Part shown: positions 41,701 through 51,217 of the stretch, piece by piece
How the letters are laid out: each line of letters starts with the position of its first letter
How positions within the stretch are numbered: the stretch's first letter is position 1
The notes under the pieces: model-generated
What the model was told of the DNA's origin: nothing
Database searches by the model: none
The model's input: only the letters and a program-made list of their open reading frames with translations
NCBI RefSeq assembly: GCF_014196305.1
Contig: NZ_JACIDJ010000005.1
Span: 186,001 to 250,000, forward strand
Source of the DNA: Roseococcus suduntuyensis
GTDB taxonomy: Bacteria > Pseudomonadota > Alphaproteobacteria > Acetobacterales > Acetobacteraceae
Direction of reading: 5' to 3'
Length of the DNA stretch: 64,000 nucleotides
Program-made: the position numbers and the translations under genes

Positions 41701-44700
41701 ATGGTGGCGGGGCGCTGGCAATTCTGGGTGGATCGGGGCGGCACCTTCACCGACATCGTGGCCCGGCACCCGGATGGCACACTCTCCACCGCCAAGCTGC
41801 TGTCCGAAAATCCTGAACGCTATCGCGATGCCGCGGTGGCCGGCATCCGCCAGATGCTGGGCCTGCCCGTCGGTGCGCCGCTGCCCGAAGGCGCCGTCGA
41901 GGCGGTGAAGATGGGCACCACGGTGGCCACCAACGCCCTGCTGGAGCGCAAGGGCGAGCCCGTCCTGCTTCTGGTGAACCAGGGCTTCGCCGACATGGCG
42001 CGCATCGGCAACCAGGCGCGGCCGCGGCTTTTCGACCTGCATGTGAAGCTGCCCGAGCTGCTGCACGCGCGTGTGGCCGAAATCCCTGGCCGCGTGGCGG
42101 TGGACGGCACCGAGATCACGAAGCTGGACGAGGGCGTCGCCCGCGTCGCCCTGCGCGAGGCCCATGCGGAGGGCATCCGCGCGGTCGCCATCGTGTTGAT
42201 GCACGCCTGGGCGCATCCGGCGCATGAAATCCGCCTGGGCGAGATCGCGGCGGAGGAGGGCTTCACCCAGATCAGCCTCTCGCATGAAGCGAGCCCGCTG
42301 CCGCGCATCGTGCCGCGCGGGGATACGGCGGTGGTGGATGCCTATCTCTCGCCCATCCTGCGGCGCTATGTGGCGCAGGTGGCCGATGAGTTGGGGAACC
42401 CCGTCCGATCGTCCGGCGAAGCCGGGCGTGAATCGGCCGGAAGCAATCCCCCCAGGCTCTTCTTCATGCAATCCTCCGGCGGGCTCGCGGAAGCCGGAGC
42501 CTTCCAGGGCAAGGACGCCATCCTCTCCGGCCCCGCGGGCGGCATCGTGGGCGCGGCGCGCACCGCCGCCATGGCGGGGTTCGAGCGCATCATCGGCTTC
42601 GACATGGGCGGCACCAGCACCGATGTGGCGCTCTATGCCGGCCAGTATGAGCGCGCCTTCGAAACCGTGGTGGCCGGCGTGCGGATGCGCGCGCCGATGA
42701 TGGCCATCAACACGGTGGCGGCCGGCGGCGGCTCCATCCTGCACTATGACGGCGCGCGCTTCCGCGTGGGGCCGGACAGCGCGGGCGCCGTGCCAGGCCC
42801 CGCCGCCTATCGCCGTGGCGGGCCGCTGACCGTGACCGATGCGAACGTCATGACGGGCAAGATCCAGCCCGCGCACTTCCCGGCCATCTTCGGGCCCGAT
42901 GGCGACCAGCCCCTGGATTCCGAGACGGTGCGCGCGAAGTTCACCGAACTCGCGGCCCGCATCGGCCAGTCGCCGGAAGAGGTGGCGGAGGGTTTTCTCC
43001 GCATCGCGGTGGCCAACATGGCGCATGCCATCCGGCAGGTGTCGCTGCAGCGCGGCCATGACGTGACGCGCTACACGCTCGCCTGCTTCGGCGGCGCGGG
43101 CGGGCAGCATGCCTGCCTGGTGGCCGATGAGCTGGGCATGGAGACGGTGTTCCTGCACCCCTTCGCCGGCGTGCTCAGCGCCTATGGGATGGGGCTGGCC
43201 GACCAGTCCGTGATCCGCGAGGCCGCCATCGAGGCCCCGCTGGACGCCGCCGCCATCGCCCCCCTGCGCGAGCGGCTGGCCGCGCTGGAGGAAGCAGGCC
43301 GCGAGGAACTGGCGCGCCAGGGGGCTGACGCCACGGCCCTCACGGCCCAGCACCGTGTGCATCTGCGCTATGCCGGCACCGACAGTTTCCTGCCCGTCCC
43401 CATGGGCGAGGCGCGTGAACTGCTGGAACGCTTCACCGCCGCCCACCGCGCCCGCTTCGGCTTCGCCACCCCCGAACGCCCCGTGGTCATCGAGGCCGCC
43501 GTGGTGGAGGTGACCCTGCCCGGCGAGGCGGTGGCCGAGACGCCGCTCGCGTCCCGCCCCGCAGGCGAGGCCATTCCGCTTCTCGATCGCGTGCGGGTCT
43601 TCATGGCGGGTGCCCATCACGACGCACCGGTGCATGACCGCGACGCCCTGCGCGCGGGCGATGCCATCCGCGGCCCCGTGCTGATCCGCGAGGCCATCGC
43701 GACCACGGTGGTCGAACCCGGCTGGGAGGCGCGCGTCACGCCGCTCAACCACCTCGTCCTGCACCGCGTCGAGGCGCGGGCGGCGGCGCGGGAGGCCGAT
43801 GCCTCGCGCCCCGACCCTGTGATGCTGGAGCTGTTCAACAACCTCTTCATGGCCATCGCCGAGCAGACCGGCACGGTGCTGCAGAACACGAGCCAGAGCG
43901 TGAACATCAAGGAGAGGCTGGACTTCTCCTGCGCCATCTTCGACGCGACGGGCGCGCTCGTGGCCAATGCGCCGCATGTGCCGGTGCATCTGGGCGCCAT
44001 GGGCGAAAGCGTGCGGACCGTCATCAACAGCCGTGGCGCCACCCTGCGCCCGGGCGACGTGGTCGCGCTGAACAACCCCTACAATGGCGGCACGCACCTG
44101 CCGGATGTGACGGTCATCACGCCCGTCTTCGACGACGCCGGCACGGAGATCCTGTTCTTCGTGGGCAGCCGTGGTCACCACGCCGATATCGGCGGCCTGA
44201 CGCCGGGCTCCACCCCCCCCGGATCCGCCACGCTGGAGGAGGAGGGCGTCGTCATTGACGACTTCCTGCTGGTGGAACAGGGCCGCTTCCGCGAGGCCGA
44301 GTTCCGCGCCCTGCTGGAAGGCGCCCGCTACCCCGCCCGCGCGCCGGACGTGAACATCGCCGACATCAAGGCACAGGTGGCGGCGAACGAGACCGGCGTG
44401 CAGGAACTTCGCGCCGCCGTGACCTCCTTCGGGCTGGAGACGGTGCGCGCCTACATGCGCCACGTCATGGACAACGCCGAGGAAAGCGTCCGCCGCGTGC
44501 TGGCGAAGCTGAAGGATGGCCGCTTCGAGACGCGCACCGATGACGGCACGCCGCTGGTGGTGGAAGTCCGCGTGGACCAGCGGAACCGCCGCGCCATCAT
44601 CGACTTCACCGGCACGGGCCCGCAGCGGCCGGACAATTTCAACGCGCCGCCCGCCGTGTGCCGTGCCGTGGTGCTCTACTGCTTTCGCACCCTGGTGGGC

Positions 44701-45339
44701 GAGGACATCCCGCTGAACGATGGCTGCCTGAAGCCGCTGGAAATCATCGTGCCGCCGGCCAGCTTCCTCAGCCCCGAGCCGGGCCGCGCCGTCGTGGCCG
44801 GCAACACCGAGGTCAGCCAGATGACCTGCAACGCGCTGCTGGCGGCCCTCGACGCCTGCGCCAGCGCCCAGGCCACCATGAACAACCTCCTCTTCGGGGA
44901 CGCGCAGTACCAGTATTACGAGACGGTCTGCGGCGGGGTGGGCGCGGGGCCGGGGTTCGACGGCGCCAGCGCAGTGCAGACCCACATGACCAACACCCGC
45001 ATGACCGACCCCGAGATCCTGGAGATGCGCTACCCGGTGCGGCTGGAGGAGTTCTCCATCCGCCGCGGTTCGGGCGGGGCGGGGCAATGGCAGGGCGGTG
45101 ACGGATCGCGCCGGCGCATCCGCTTCCTGCGCCCCATGCAGGCGGTGGTCGTCGCCTCGCGCCGCAATATCGCACCCCATGGCCTGCATGGCGGCGCCGA
45201 TGGCGCGCCCGGCCGGCAATGGGTGGAGCGCGCGGACGGCACCACCACGCCCATTCCCGGCAATGCCGGCAAGGCCGATCTCGGCGTGGATGATGTGCTG
45301 GTGCTGGAGACGCCGGGCGGCGGCGGCTGGGGCAGGTGA
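41701..45339 (+). CDS. Fused hydantoinase A/B, 5-oxoprolinase-like
   Basis: The protein has 1212 residues, the length of ATP-dependent 5-oxoprolinases, which open pyroglutamate to glutamate. The N-terminal HyuA part has FWVDRGGTFTDIVA and GFDMGGTSTDVAL (phosphate-binding) plus SGPAGGIVGA. The C-terminal HyuB part begins near DPVMLELFNNLFMAIAEQTG and has NNPYNGGTHLPDVT and GSRGHHADIGG. The ATG at 41701 has an AGGGGG-type site, so an upstream start at 41647 is not used. Members may act on hydantoins or other cyclic amides, so the exact substrate is open. The AsmA gene overlaps its stop. Confidence 0.92.
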   Translation: MVAGRWQFWVDRGGTFTDIVARHPDGTLSTAKLLSENPERYRDAAVAGIRQMLGLPVGAPLPEGAVEAVKMGTTVATNALLERKGEPVLLLVNQGFADMARIGNQARPRLFDLHVKLPELLHARVAEIPGRVAVDGTEITKLDEGVARVALREAHAEGIRAVAIVLMHAWAHPAHEIRLGEIAAEEGFTQISLSHEASPLPRIVPRGDTAVVDAYLSPILRRYVAQVADELGNPVRSSGEAGRESAGSNPPRLFFMQSSGGLAEAGAFQGKDAILSGPAGGIVGAARTAAMAGFERIIGFDMGGTSTDVALYAGQYERAFETVVAGVRMRAPMMAINTVAAGGGSILHYDGARFRVGPDSAGAVPGPAAYRRGGPLTVTDANVMTGKIQPAHFPAIFGPDGDQPLDSETVRAKFTELAARIGQSPEEVAEGFLRIAVANMAHAIRQVSLQRGHDVTRYTLACFGGAGGQHACLVADELGMETVFLHPFAGVLSAYGMGLADQSVIREAAIEAPLDAAAIAPLRERLAALEEAGREELARQGADATALTAQHRVHLRYAGTDSFLPVPMGEARELLERFTAAHRARFGFATPERPVVIEAAVVEVTLPGEAVAETPLASRPAGEAIPLLDRVRVFMAGAHHDAPVHDRDALRAGDAIRGPVLIREAIATTVVEPGWEARVTPLNHLVLHRVEARAAAREADASRPDPVMLELFNNLFMAIAEQTGTVLQNTSQSVNIKERLDFSCAIFDATGALVANAPHVPVHLGAMGESVRTVINSRGATLRPGDVVALNNPYNGGTHLPDVTVITPVFDDAGTEILFFVGSRGHHADIGGLTPGSTPPGSATLEEEGVVIDDFLLVEQGRFREAEFRALLEGARYPARAPDVNIADIKAQVAANETGVQELRAAVTSFGLETVRAYMRHVMDNAEESVRRVLAKLKDGRFETRTDDGTPLVVEVRVDQRNRRAIIDFTGTGPQRPDNFNAPPAVCRAVVLYCFRTLVGEDIPLNDGCLKPLEIIVPPASFLSPEPGRAVVAGNTEVSQMTCNALLAALDACASAQATMNNLLFGDAQYQYYETVCGGVGAGPGFDGASAVQTHMTNTRMTDPEILEMRYPVRLEEFSIRRGSGGAGQWQGGDGSRRRIRFLRPMQAVVVASRRNIAPHGLHGGADGAPGRQWVERADGTTTPIPGNAGKADLGVDDVLVLETPGGGGWGR

Positions 45340-48146
45340 GGGGCGCGCGCCTCCTCGCGCTGATCCTCGCCTTCGCGGCCGCGCTGGGCGCGGTCGCCAT
45401 CTATGCCGTCCCGCGCACGCTGGACTGGGACCGCCACCGCGGCACGCTGGCCGCCATCGCCTCCGAACGGCTGGGCCGCGCCGTCGCCATCACCGGGCCC
45501 ATCTCGGTCGAGCTGCTGCCCCAGCCGCGGATGGAGGCGCAGGGGCTGCTGATCGGCTGGGATGAGGACGACATCCGCATGACGGCACGGGGCATCCGCC
45601 TGCGCCTCGCGCTGCCGGCCCTGCTGCTCGGCCGCATCGAGGTGCGGGAGATGGCGCTGCTGGGTGCCGTCATCCATCTGCCCTGGCCACTGACCTCGTT
45701 GCCGGGGGTCTTCCAGCCCGCCTTTCCCGCCGGCTTCGACGCCGAGATCGAGGACAGCCAGGTCATCCTGGGCGGCGCCGTGGTCGAGGGCGTCACCGCC
45801 CGGCTGCGTGCCGGCGCGCCCCATGAGGCGATGACGGCCGAGGGCAGCCTCGCCTGGCGCGGCCGGCCCATGCGCTTCCAGGCCCTGCTGCGCCCGGCCT
45901 CCGATGACGGGGTGGCGGCACTCGACTTTCTGGGCGAGGTGCAGGGGGCCAGCCTGCGCGCCCGTGGTGCCCTGCTGGCCGAGGGCGGCTTCGAGGGACG
46001 GCTGGAGGCCGAGGGGCCGCGCCTCGCCGCCCTCCTGCCCGCGCCCCCCGGCGCCTTCCGCGCCACGGCCGAGCTGGAGGCGGGGGTCGAGCGCATCGTC
46101 GCGCGCAACATGTCGCTGCAATTCGGGGAGCAGCGGGTGCGCGGTTCCGCCACCCTCACCCTCGGGCCCGGTTCGGAATTCCGGGCCGCGCTGGCGGCGC
46201 CCAGCCTCGATGTCGAGCCCTGGCTCGCCGCGCTGCGCGGCACCACGCCCCCGGCCATCCCCGTCGTGCTGGACATCGCGGCCGAGCAGTCGCGCCTGGG
46301 CCCGCTGCCGCTGCGGAGGTTGCGCGCCTCCGCGCGGCTGGAAGGGGAGCGGCTCGCGCTCTCCGACGTCGCGGCCGAATTGCCGGGCGGGACGGAGGTG
46401 CGTCTGGCCGGGACGGGGCAGGGGCCGATGCTGGACCTCGCCTTGTCCTTCCGTTCGGAACAGCCGGCCGCGCTGGCGGGCGCCATCGGCTGGCCTTCCG
46501 CGCTCCACCCCGGGCCGGGCAGCGCCGAGGGAAGGTTCCGCCTGGCGGTGGAAGGGCCGCAATATTCCGTCTCGGAACTGCAGGCGCGCTGGGGGGCGGC
46601 CACGGTCACGGGCGGCTTCGTCTGGCGTGCCGGCGCGCGGCCGCGCCTCGCTCTCGGCCTCGACTTCGACGCGCTGGAATCCGGCCCCGCCCTGCCGGCG
46701 GTGATGGAAGCCATGCGCGCCGCAGGTCGCGGCACCGATGTGCAGCTGCGCCTGGGCTTCGGGCGGCTGGCGCTGGGCGATGTGGTGTTCGAGCGCCTGG
46801 CGCTGGATGGCGCGGCCGAAGGCGGGCGTCTTCTGCTCCGGCGGCTGACGGCGCGGCATCTGGGCCTCGACTTCACCCTGACGGGCGCGCTGGACGATGC
46901 CCGGCTTCACGAGATGTCGCTCGAAGCCGAGGGCGCGGCCGGCCCTGTGCTGGGGCTGCTGGGGCTCGACCACCCCCGGCTTTCGGGGGAACCCCTGCGG
47001 CTGCGCGCCTCCGGGGCCGGGCCGCTGGAGGCGCTGGCCCTGCGCGCCGAGGCGGAGCTGGCCGAGGCCCGGCTGGAATGGCAGACCACCCTCGACTTCG
47101 GCGCCCGCACCGGCCAGGGCAGCTTCACCTTGCGCCACCCCGGCGCCGCGCGGCTGCTGGGGCGTTTCACCGAGGGCGCCGCGCTGGATTGGCTGGGCGA
47201 GGGGTCGCTGTCGGTTGTTGCCGCCCTGGCCCACCGGCCCGGGCAATGGAATGTCGAGAACCTGGAATTCGTGGCGGGCGCGGCGCGGGCGCGCGGGCAG
47301 CTTGGCATCGCCCCCGGTCGGGAAGGCCGCCCCGCCGCCACGGGCCGCCTGGCCTTCGAGCGCCTGCCGCTGCCGGCGCCGGAGCGTTGGCGCTTCGGCG
47401 CGGCGGGGGCGCTCGACCTCGCGCTGGACCTGACGGCCGAGCAGGTTGCAGTGCCGGGGCTGCCCGCGCTGACCGCCGCCTCCGCCGCGCTGCGCGGCGA
47501 TGTGGCCGGGCTGCGTCTGAGCGATGGCCGCGCGACTTTGCTGGCCGGCGAGGCGCAGCTCGAAGCCCGCATCGAGCCCGCCGGGGACACCCGCCGCCTG
47601 CGGCTCGATGGCGGGTTCGAAGGCGTGTCGCTGGGCGGCCCCGTCTTCGGACGGCCGCTGGACGTCACCGCCGGGCGCATGGCCGGGAGCTTCCGCCTGA
47701 CCGCCGAAGGCATGGATGCGGCCTCGGCCCTTCGCAGCCTGGGTGGTTCGGCTGAGATCACGTTGCGCGACGGTGTGGTGGGCGGCTTCGACGCCCCTGT
47801 CGCGGTGGCGGCCTTGGGCTGGGAGGATGTCGCCGCCGCCGAGGCCGCGCTGCGCCGGGCGCTGGGCGGCGGCTCCACCCCGGTCGAGCGCGGCTTGCTG
47901 CGGATGCGGGTGGACCAGGGCACGGCCTGGATCACGGATGGGGAGCTGCGCGGGGATGCCGGCCTCCATCTGGGGGTTGGCGGGCATTTCGGCCTGGCCG
48001 AAGATGGGCTGGCGCTGCGGCTGGAACTGCCCGTCCCCGACGGGGCACCGGCCGCGGGGCTCGACATCCTGGGGCAAAGCCGTGTGCCGGACCGCCGGCC
48101 GGACATCACCCCCTTCCTGCGGTGGCGCGCCGAAGCCCCCCGCTGA
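45336..48146 (+). CDS. AsmA family protein
   Basis: This is a large envelope protein of 936 residues. One N-terminal membrane helix (residues 4-24) is followed by the AsmA start pattern (ASERLGRAVAITGPISVELLPQPRMEAQGL) and a long beta-rich periplasmic part, with the conserved AsmA C-terminal block near SLGGSAEITLRDGVVGGFD. The family is linked to outer membrane assembly and lipid transfer. The start is a GTG at 45336 inside the oxoprolinase stop (GTGA). There is no evident functional link to its catabolic neighbours. Confidence 0.85.
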   Translation: MRGARLLALILAFAAALGAVAIYAVPRTLDWDRHRGTLAAIASERLGRAVAITGPISVELLPQPRMEAQGLLIGWDEDDIRMTARGIRLRLALPALLLGRIEVREMALLGAVIHLPWPLTSLPGVFQPAFPAGFDAEIEDSQVILGGAVVEGVTARLRAGAPHEAMTAEGSLAWRGRPMRFQALLRPASDDGVAALDFLGEVQGASLRARGALLAEGGFEGRLEAEGPRLAALLPAPPGAFRATAELEAGVERIVARNMSLQFGEQRVRGSATLTLGPGSEFRAALAAPSLDVEPWLAALRGTTPPAIPVVLDIAAEQSRLGPLPLRRLRASARLEGERLALSDVAAELPGGTEVRLAGTGQGPMLDLALSFRSEQPAALAGAIGWPSALHPGPGSAEGRFRLAVEGPQYSVSELQARWGAATVTGGFVWRAGARPRLALGLDFDALESGPALPAVMEAMRAAGRGTDVQLRLGFGRLALGDVVFERLALDGAAEGGRLLLRRLTARHLGLDFTLTGALDDARLHEMSLEAEGAAGPVLGLLGLDHPRLSGEPLRLRASGAGPLEALALRAEAELAEARLEWQTTLDFGARTGQGSFTLRHPGAARLLGRFTEGAALDWLGEGSLSVVAALAHRPGQWNVENLEFVAGAARARGQLGIAPGREGRPAATGRLAFERLPLPAPERWRFGAAGALDLALDLTAEQVAVPGLPALTAASAALRGDVAGLRLSDGRATLLAGEAQLEARIEPAGDTRRLRLDGGFEGVSLGGPVFGRPLDVTAGRMAGSFRLTAEGMDAASALRSLGGSAEITLRDGVVGGFDAPVAVAALGWEDVAAAEAALRRALGGGSTPVERGLLRMRVDQGTAWITDGELRGDAGLHLGVGGHFGLAEDGLALRLELPVPDGAPAAGLDILGQSRVPDRRPDITPFLRWRAEAPR

Positions 48147-48162
48147 ACACGAGGACCACAGC

Positions 48163-49578
48163 ATGGACACCGCCCCCGATCGCCGCCGCGAGGCTCTGGC
48201 CCGCGCCGCCGCCCTGTTCGACGACGGGACGCTGAAGGCGCGCCTCGGCGCCCTGGTGGAAATCCCCTCCACCGCGCAGGAGCCGGGCTTCGAGGCGCAT
48301 CTGACGCGCTACCTCGAACAGGGCATCCAGCCCTGGCTGGAGGGGATGGGCTTCACCTGCGCCATCCATCCCAACCCGATGGAAGGCTTCGGCCCCATCA
48401 TGATCGCGACCCGCATCGAGGATGCGGCGCGGCCCACCATCCTGCTCTACGGCCATGGCGACACGGTGCGCGGCCTCGACGAGCAATGGAGCGAGGGCCT
48501 GGCCCCCTGGCGCCTGACCGAGCGCGAGGGCCGCTGGTATGGCCGCGGCACCGCCGACAACAAGGGCCAGCACCTCATCAACCTGCTGGCGCTGGAGGCG
48601 GTTCTGGCGGCGCGCGCCGGCCGCCTCGGCTTCAACGTGAAGCTGGTGCTGGAGATGGCCGAGGAACGCGGCTCGGCCGGCCTGCGGGAATTCGTGGCGG
48701 CGCACGCCGCGGAACTGAAGGCCGACGCGCTGATCGCGAGCGACGGCCCGCGCGTGGCGCCCGCCGTGCCCACCATCGCGACCGGCACGCGCGGCATCTT
48801 CCGCTTCGACCTCGCCTTGAAGCTGCGCGCGGGGGGCGTGCATTCGGGCCATTGGGGCGGGCTGACCACCGACCCCGCCGTGGTGCTGGCCCATGCCATC
48901 GGCAGCATGGTGGACCGCAACGGCAAGATCCTGGTGCGCGACCTGCTGCCGCTCAACGGCGTGCCGGCCGAGGTGCGCGGCGTGCTAGATGGCTGCGAGG
49001 TGGAGGCCGGCGGCGATGCCGCCACCATCGACGCGAACTGGGGCGAGCCGGGCCTGACGGCGGCCGAGAAGATCTATGGCTGGAACAGCCTGATCGTGCT
49101 GGCGATGGTCAGCGGCCGGCCGGAAAATCCGGTCAACGCCGTGGCCCCCGATGCCCGCGCGGCTCTGCACATCCGCTACACCGTGGACACGGACCCGCAC
49201 ACATTCGAGGCTGCCATTCGCCGCCACCTCGACGCCCAAGGCTTTCCCGAGGTGCGGATCGAGAACGCCGGGGTGGGCATGCGCGCCTCCCGCACGCCAC
49301 CGAACCACCCCTGGGTACGCTGGGCGGCGGAGAGCATGGAGCGTTCGCTGGGCAAGCGCGTGCAGATCATCCCCAACTCCTCGGGCGGGCTGCCGGGCGA
49401 TGTCTTCGTGGACCACCTGGGCGTGCCGCTGGCCTGGGTGCCGCACAGCTATGGCGGCTGCCAGCAGCATGGGCCGGATGAGCATTTGCTCCCCGGCCCG
49501 GCGCGCGAGGGGCTGATCGCCTTCGCGGGGATGTGGTTCGACCTGGGTGAGATGCCGGGCACCTCGCCGGCCAACTGA
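48163..49578 (+). CDS. M20 family metallopeptidase
   Basis: This is a zinc-dependent amidohydrolase of the M20 (ArgE/DapE/CPG2) clan, 471 residues. Metal ligands and catalytic residues are in place: H98 and D100 (GHGD), D132 (GRGTADNKG), and E167-E168 (MAEERGS). A dimerisation domain lies in the middle, and HSGHWGG is conserved. The substrate may be a dipeptide or acyl-amino acid. GAGGA precedes the ATG at 48163; frames from further upstream overlap asmA and are rejected. A terminator follows at 49604. Confidence 0.93.
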   Translation: MDTAPDRRREALARAAALFDDGTLKARLGALVEIPSTAQEPGFEAHLTRYLEQGIQPWLEGMGFTCAIHPNPMEGFGPIMIATRIEDAARPTILLYGHGDTVRGLDEQWSEGLAPWRLTEREGRWYGRGTADNKGQHLINLLALEAVLAARAGRLGFNVKLVLEMAEERGSAGLREFVAAHAAELKADALIASDGPRVAPAVPTIATGTRGIFRFDLALKLRAGGVHSGHWGGLTTDPAVVLAHAIGSMVDRNGKILVRDLLPLNGVPAEVRGVLDGCEVEAGGDAATIDANWGEPGLTAAEKIYGWNSLIVLAMVSGRPENPVNAVAPDARAALHIRYTVDTDPHTFEAAIRRHLDAQGFPEVRIENAGVGMRASRTPPNHPWVRWAAESMERSLGKRVQIIPNSSGGLPGDVFVDHLGVPLAWVPHSYGGCQQHGPDEHLLPGPAREGLIAFAGMWFDLGEMPGTSPAN

Positions 49579-49603
49579 AGCTTAGCAATTCCGGCAACCT
49601 TGC

Positions 49604-49641
49604 AGGCCCGTCACCGTTCCGGTGGCGGGCCTTGCTGTTTT
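49604..49641 (+). terminator. Intrinsic terminator after the M20 peptidase gene
   Basis: AGGCCCGTCACC (49604-49615) pairs with GGTGGCGGGCCT (49621-49632), with one G-T pair, around a five-base loop. It is followed by TGCTGTTTT. It separates the oxoprolinase/M20 transcript from the efflux operon. Confidence 0.8.
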
Positions 49642-49655
49642 GGTGCCCGGTCGTT

Positions 49656-49677
49656 AATTAGAATGATCATTCTAATT
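49656..49677. promoter_or_regulatory. Perfect 22-bp palindrome, likely TetR operator of the efflux operon
   Basis: The half-site AATTAGAATGA (49656-49666) is followed directly by its exact reverse complement (49667-49677). It is AT-rich in a very GC-rich region and lies 46 bases before the first efflux gene. TAGAAT (49659-49664) and TCTAAT (49671-49676) inside it could serve as -10 elements, so a bound repressor would block the promoter. The last gene of the operon encodes a TetR regulator, the natural candidate to bind here. Confidence 0.72.
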
Positions 49678-49723
49678 TCTGTCGCCCCGGTATCCCCTGG
49701 GGGCGCGCACAGCGAAGGCCCGC

Positions 49724-51217
49724 ATGTTGCACCCCTCCCTGACCTGGCCGCGCGGCCCCGCCCGCTCGCGCCCCGCGCGGCTCGCGGCGGCCTGCCTCGG
49801 GCTTTCCGTTGGCGCCTGCGCCATGCCACAGCTTCCCACCCTGGCCCCCGCCCGGCCCCTGCCCGCGCAATGGGTGGGCGAGGTCGAGGCCACCCGCCCC
49901 GGCCCCCGCGTGGACCCCGCCGCCTGGTGGGCGCGCTTCGACGACCCCTTGCTGGACCGCGCGGTGGCGCGCGCGCTTTCTGACAATCTGGACCTCGCCC
50001 AGGCGGCGCAGCGCGTGGCCCAGGCGCGCGCGCAGCTGGTGCCCGCCGAGGCCCAGTTCCTTCCTGGCCTCGGCCTTGGCGCGCAGGTTCGGGGCGAGCG
50101 GCGCATCGCGGGCGAACTGCCCAGCCTCGGCGGTGACCTGGGCGCGGGCTTGTCCCAGCCGCGCGGCACCGTCACCTGGGGCGGCGGGCTGGATGCGAGC
50201 TGGGAGGTCAGCCTCTTCGGCCGGGCGACCGCCACCACCCAGGCGGCCCGTGCCGCCGCCGCCATCGCCGAGCGGCAGGCCGAGGCGGCCCGCCTCTCCC
50301 TCGCGGCTGAGGTGGCGCAGACCTATCTCGAACTCCGCGCCGCCCAGCGCCGCGCCTGGCTGCTGGAGGCCTCCGCCCGCGCCCAGCGCAGCCTGGTGCG
50401 GCTGACGACCGAGCGCCGGGGGGCTGGCCTGGCCAGCGACCTCGACGTGGACCGCTCCACCAGCTCCCTGCGGCAGGTGGAGGCGCAAATCCCGCAGGCG
50501 CGGGCGGCGGCCACGCGCGCCGCGCGGCGCCTGGCCACGCTCGCGGCCGATCCCTTGCCCGACCCGGCGCTGGACCCCGGCACCGCCGAGCCCCGCCAGC
50601 CCGCCGCGCGCGGCCTGGTCGAGGCCGGCGTGCCGGCGGATTTGCTGCGCGCGCGCCCCGATGTGCGCGCCGCCGAGCTGGCCGTGCTGCGCGCCGCCGC
50701 CGAACTCGGCGTGGCGCGCTCCGAGATGTGGCCGCGCCTGACGCTGACCGGGGGGTTGCAGGTGACGGCCACCGCGGTCGGCGCCTCCTTCCTCAACCCC
50801 GCAGGGCCGCTAACCTTCCTGGCGGGCGGGCCTTCGCTCTCCATGCCGCTCTTCGACTGGGGCGTGCGGCGCGCGAACATCGAGGCGCGCGGCGCCGCCC
50901 TGGCCGAGGCCACCCTGGCCTACCGACAATCCGTGCTCGGCGCGGTGGAGGAAGTGGAGGGCACGCTCACCAACCTCACCGCCCAGCGCGCCCGCAGCGA
51001 AAGGCTGGAGGCGGCGGAGGCGGCCGCTCTGCGCGCCCTGCGTGGGGCCGAGCGGCTCTACGCACAGGGGCTGGTGGGCTTCCTGGACCGGCTCCAGGCC
51101 GAGCAGGACCTGCTGCAGGTCCGCATCGAACTCACCGCCGCGCGCGAGGCCGAGGCCCTGGCCGTGGTCGGGCTGCACAAGGCGCTGGGCGCCGCCGTGC
51201 CGGGAGAAGGCGCATGA
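49724..51217 (+). CDS. NodT-type outer membrane factor lipoprotein (efflux)
   Basis: This is a TolC-like outer membrane channel of a tripartite pump, 497 residues. A lipoprotein signal ends at C32 (VGAC). Two outer-membrane efflux repeats follow, with WWARFDDPLLDRAVARAL at the start of the first. QLVEAGV-type helices (here GLVEAGVPADLLRARPDVRAAE) mark the second repeat, the typical NodT/RND pattern. It is the first gene of the operon, and its stop overlaps the membrane-fusion gene (ATGA). Confidence 0.92.
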   Translation: MLHPSLTWPRGPARSRPARLAAACLGLSVGACAMPQLPTLAPARPLPAQWVGEVEATRPGPRVDPAAWWARFDDPLLDRAVARALSDNLDLAQAAQRVAQARAQLVPAEAQFLPGLGLGAQVRGERRIAGELPSLGGDLGAGLSQPRGTVTWGGGLDASWEVSLFGRATATTQAARAAAAIAERQAEAARLSLAAEVAQTYLELRAAQRRAWLLEASARAQRSLVRLTTERRGAGLASDLDVDRSTSSLRQVEAQIPQARAAATRAARRLATLAADPLPDPALDPGTAEPRQPAARGLVEAGVPADLLRARPDVRAAELAVLRAAAELGVARSEMWPRLTLTGGLQVTATAVGASFLNPAGPLTFLAGGPSLSMPLFDWGVRRANIEARGAALAEATLAYRQSVLGAVEEVEGTLTNLTAQRARSERLEAAEAAALRALRGAERLYAQGLVGFLDRLQAEQDLLQVRIELTAAREAEALAVVGLHKALGAAVPGEGA

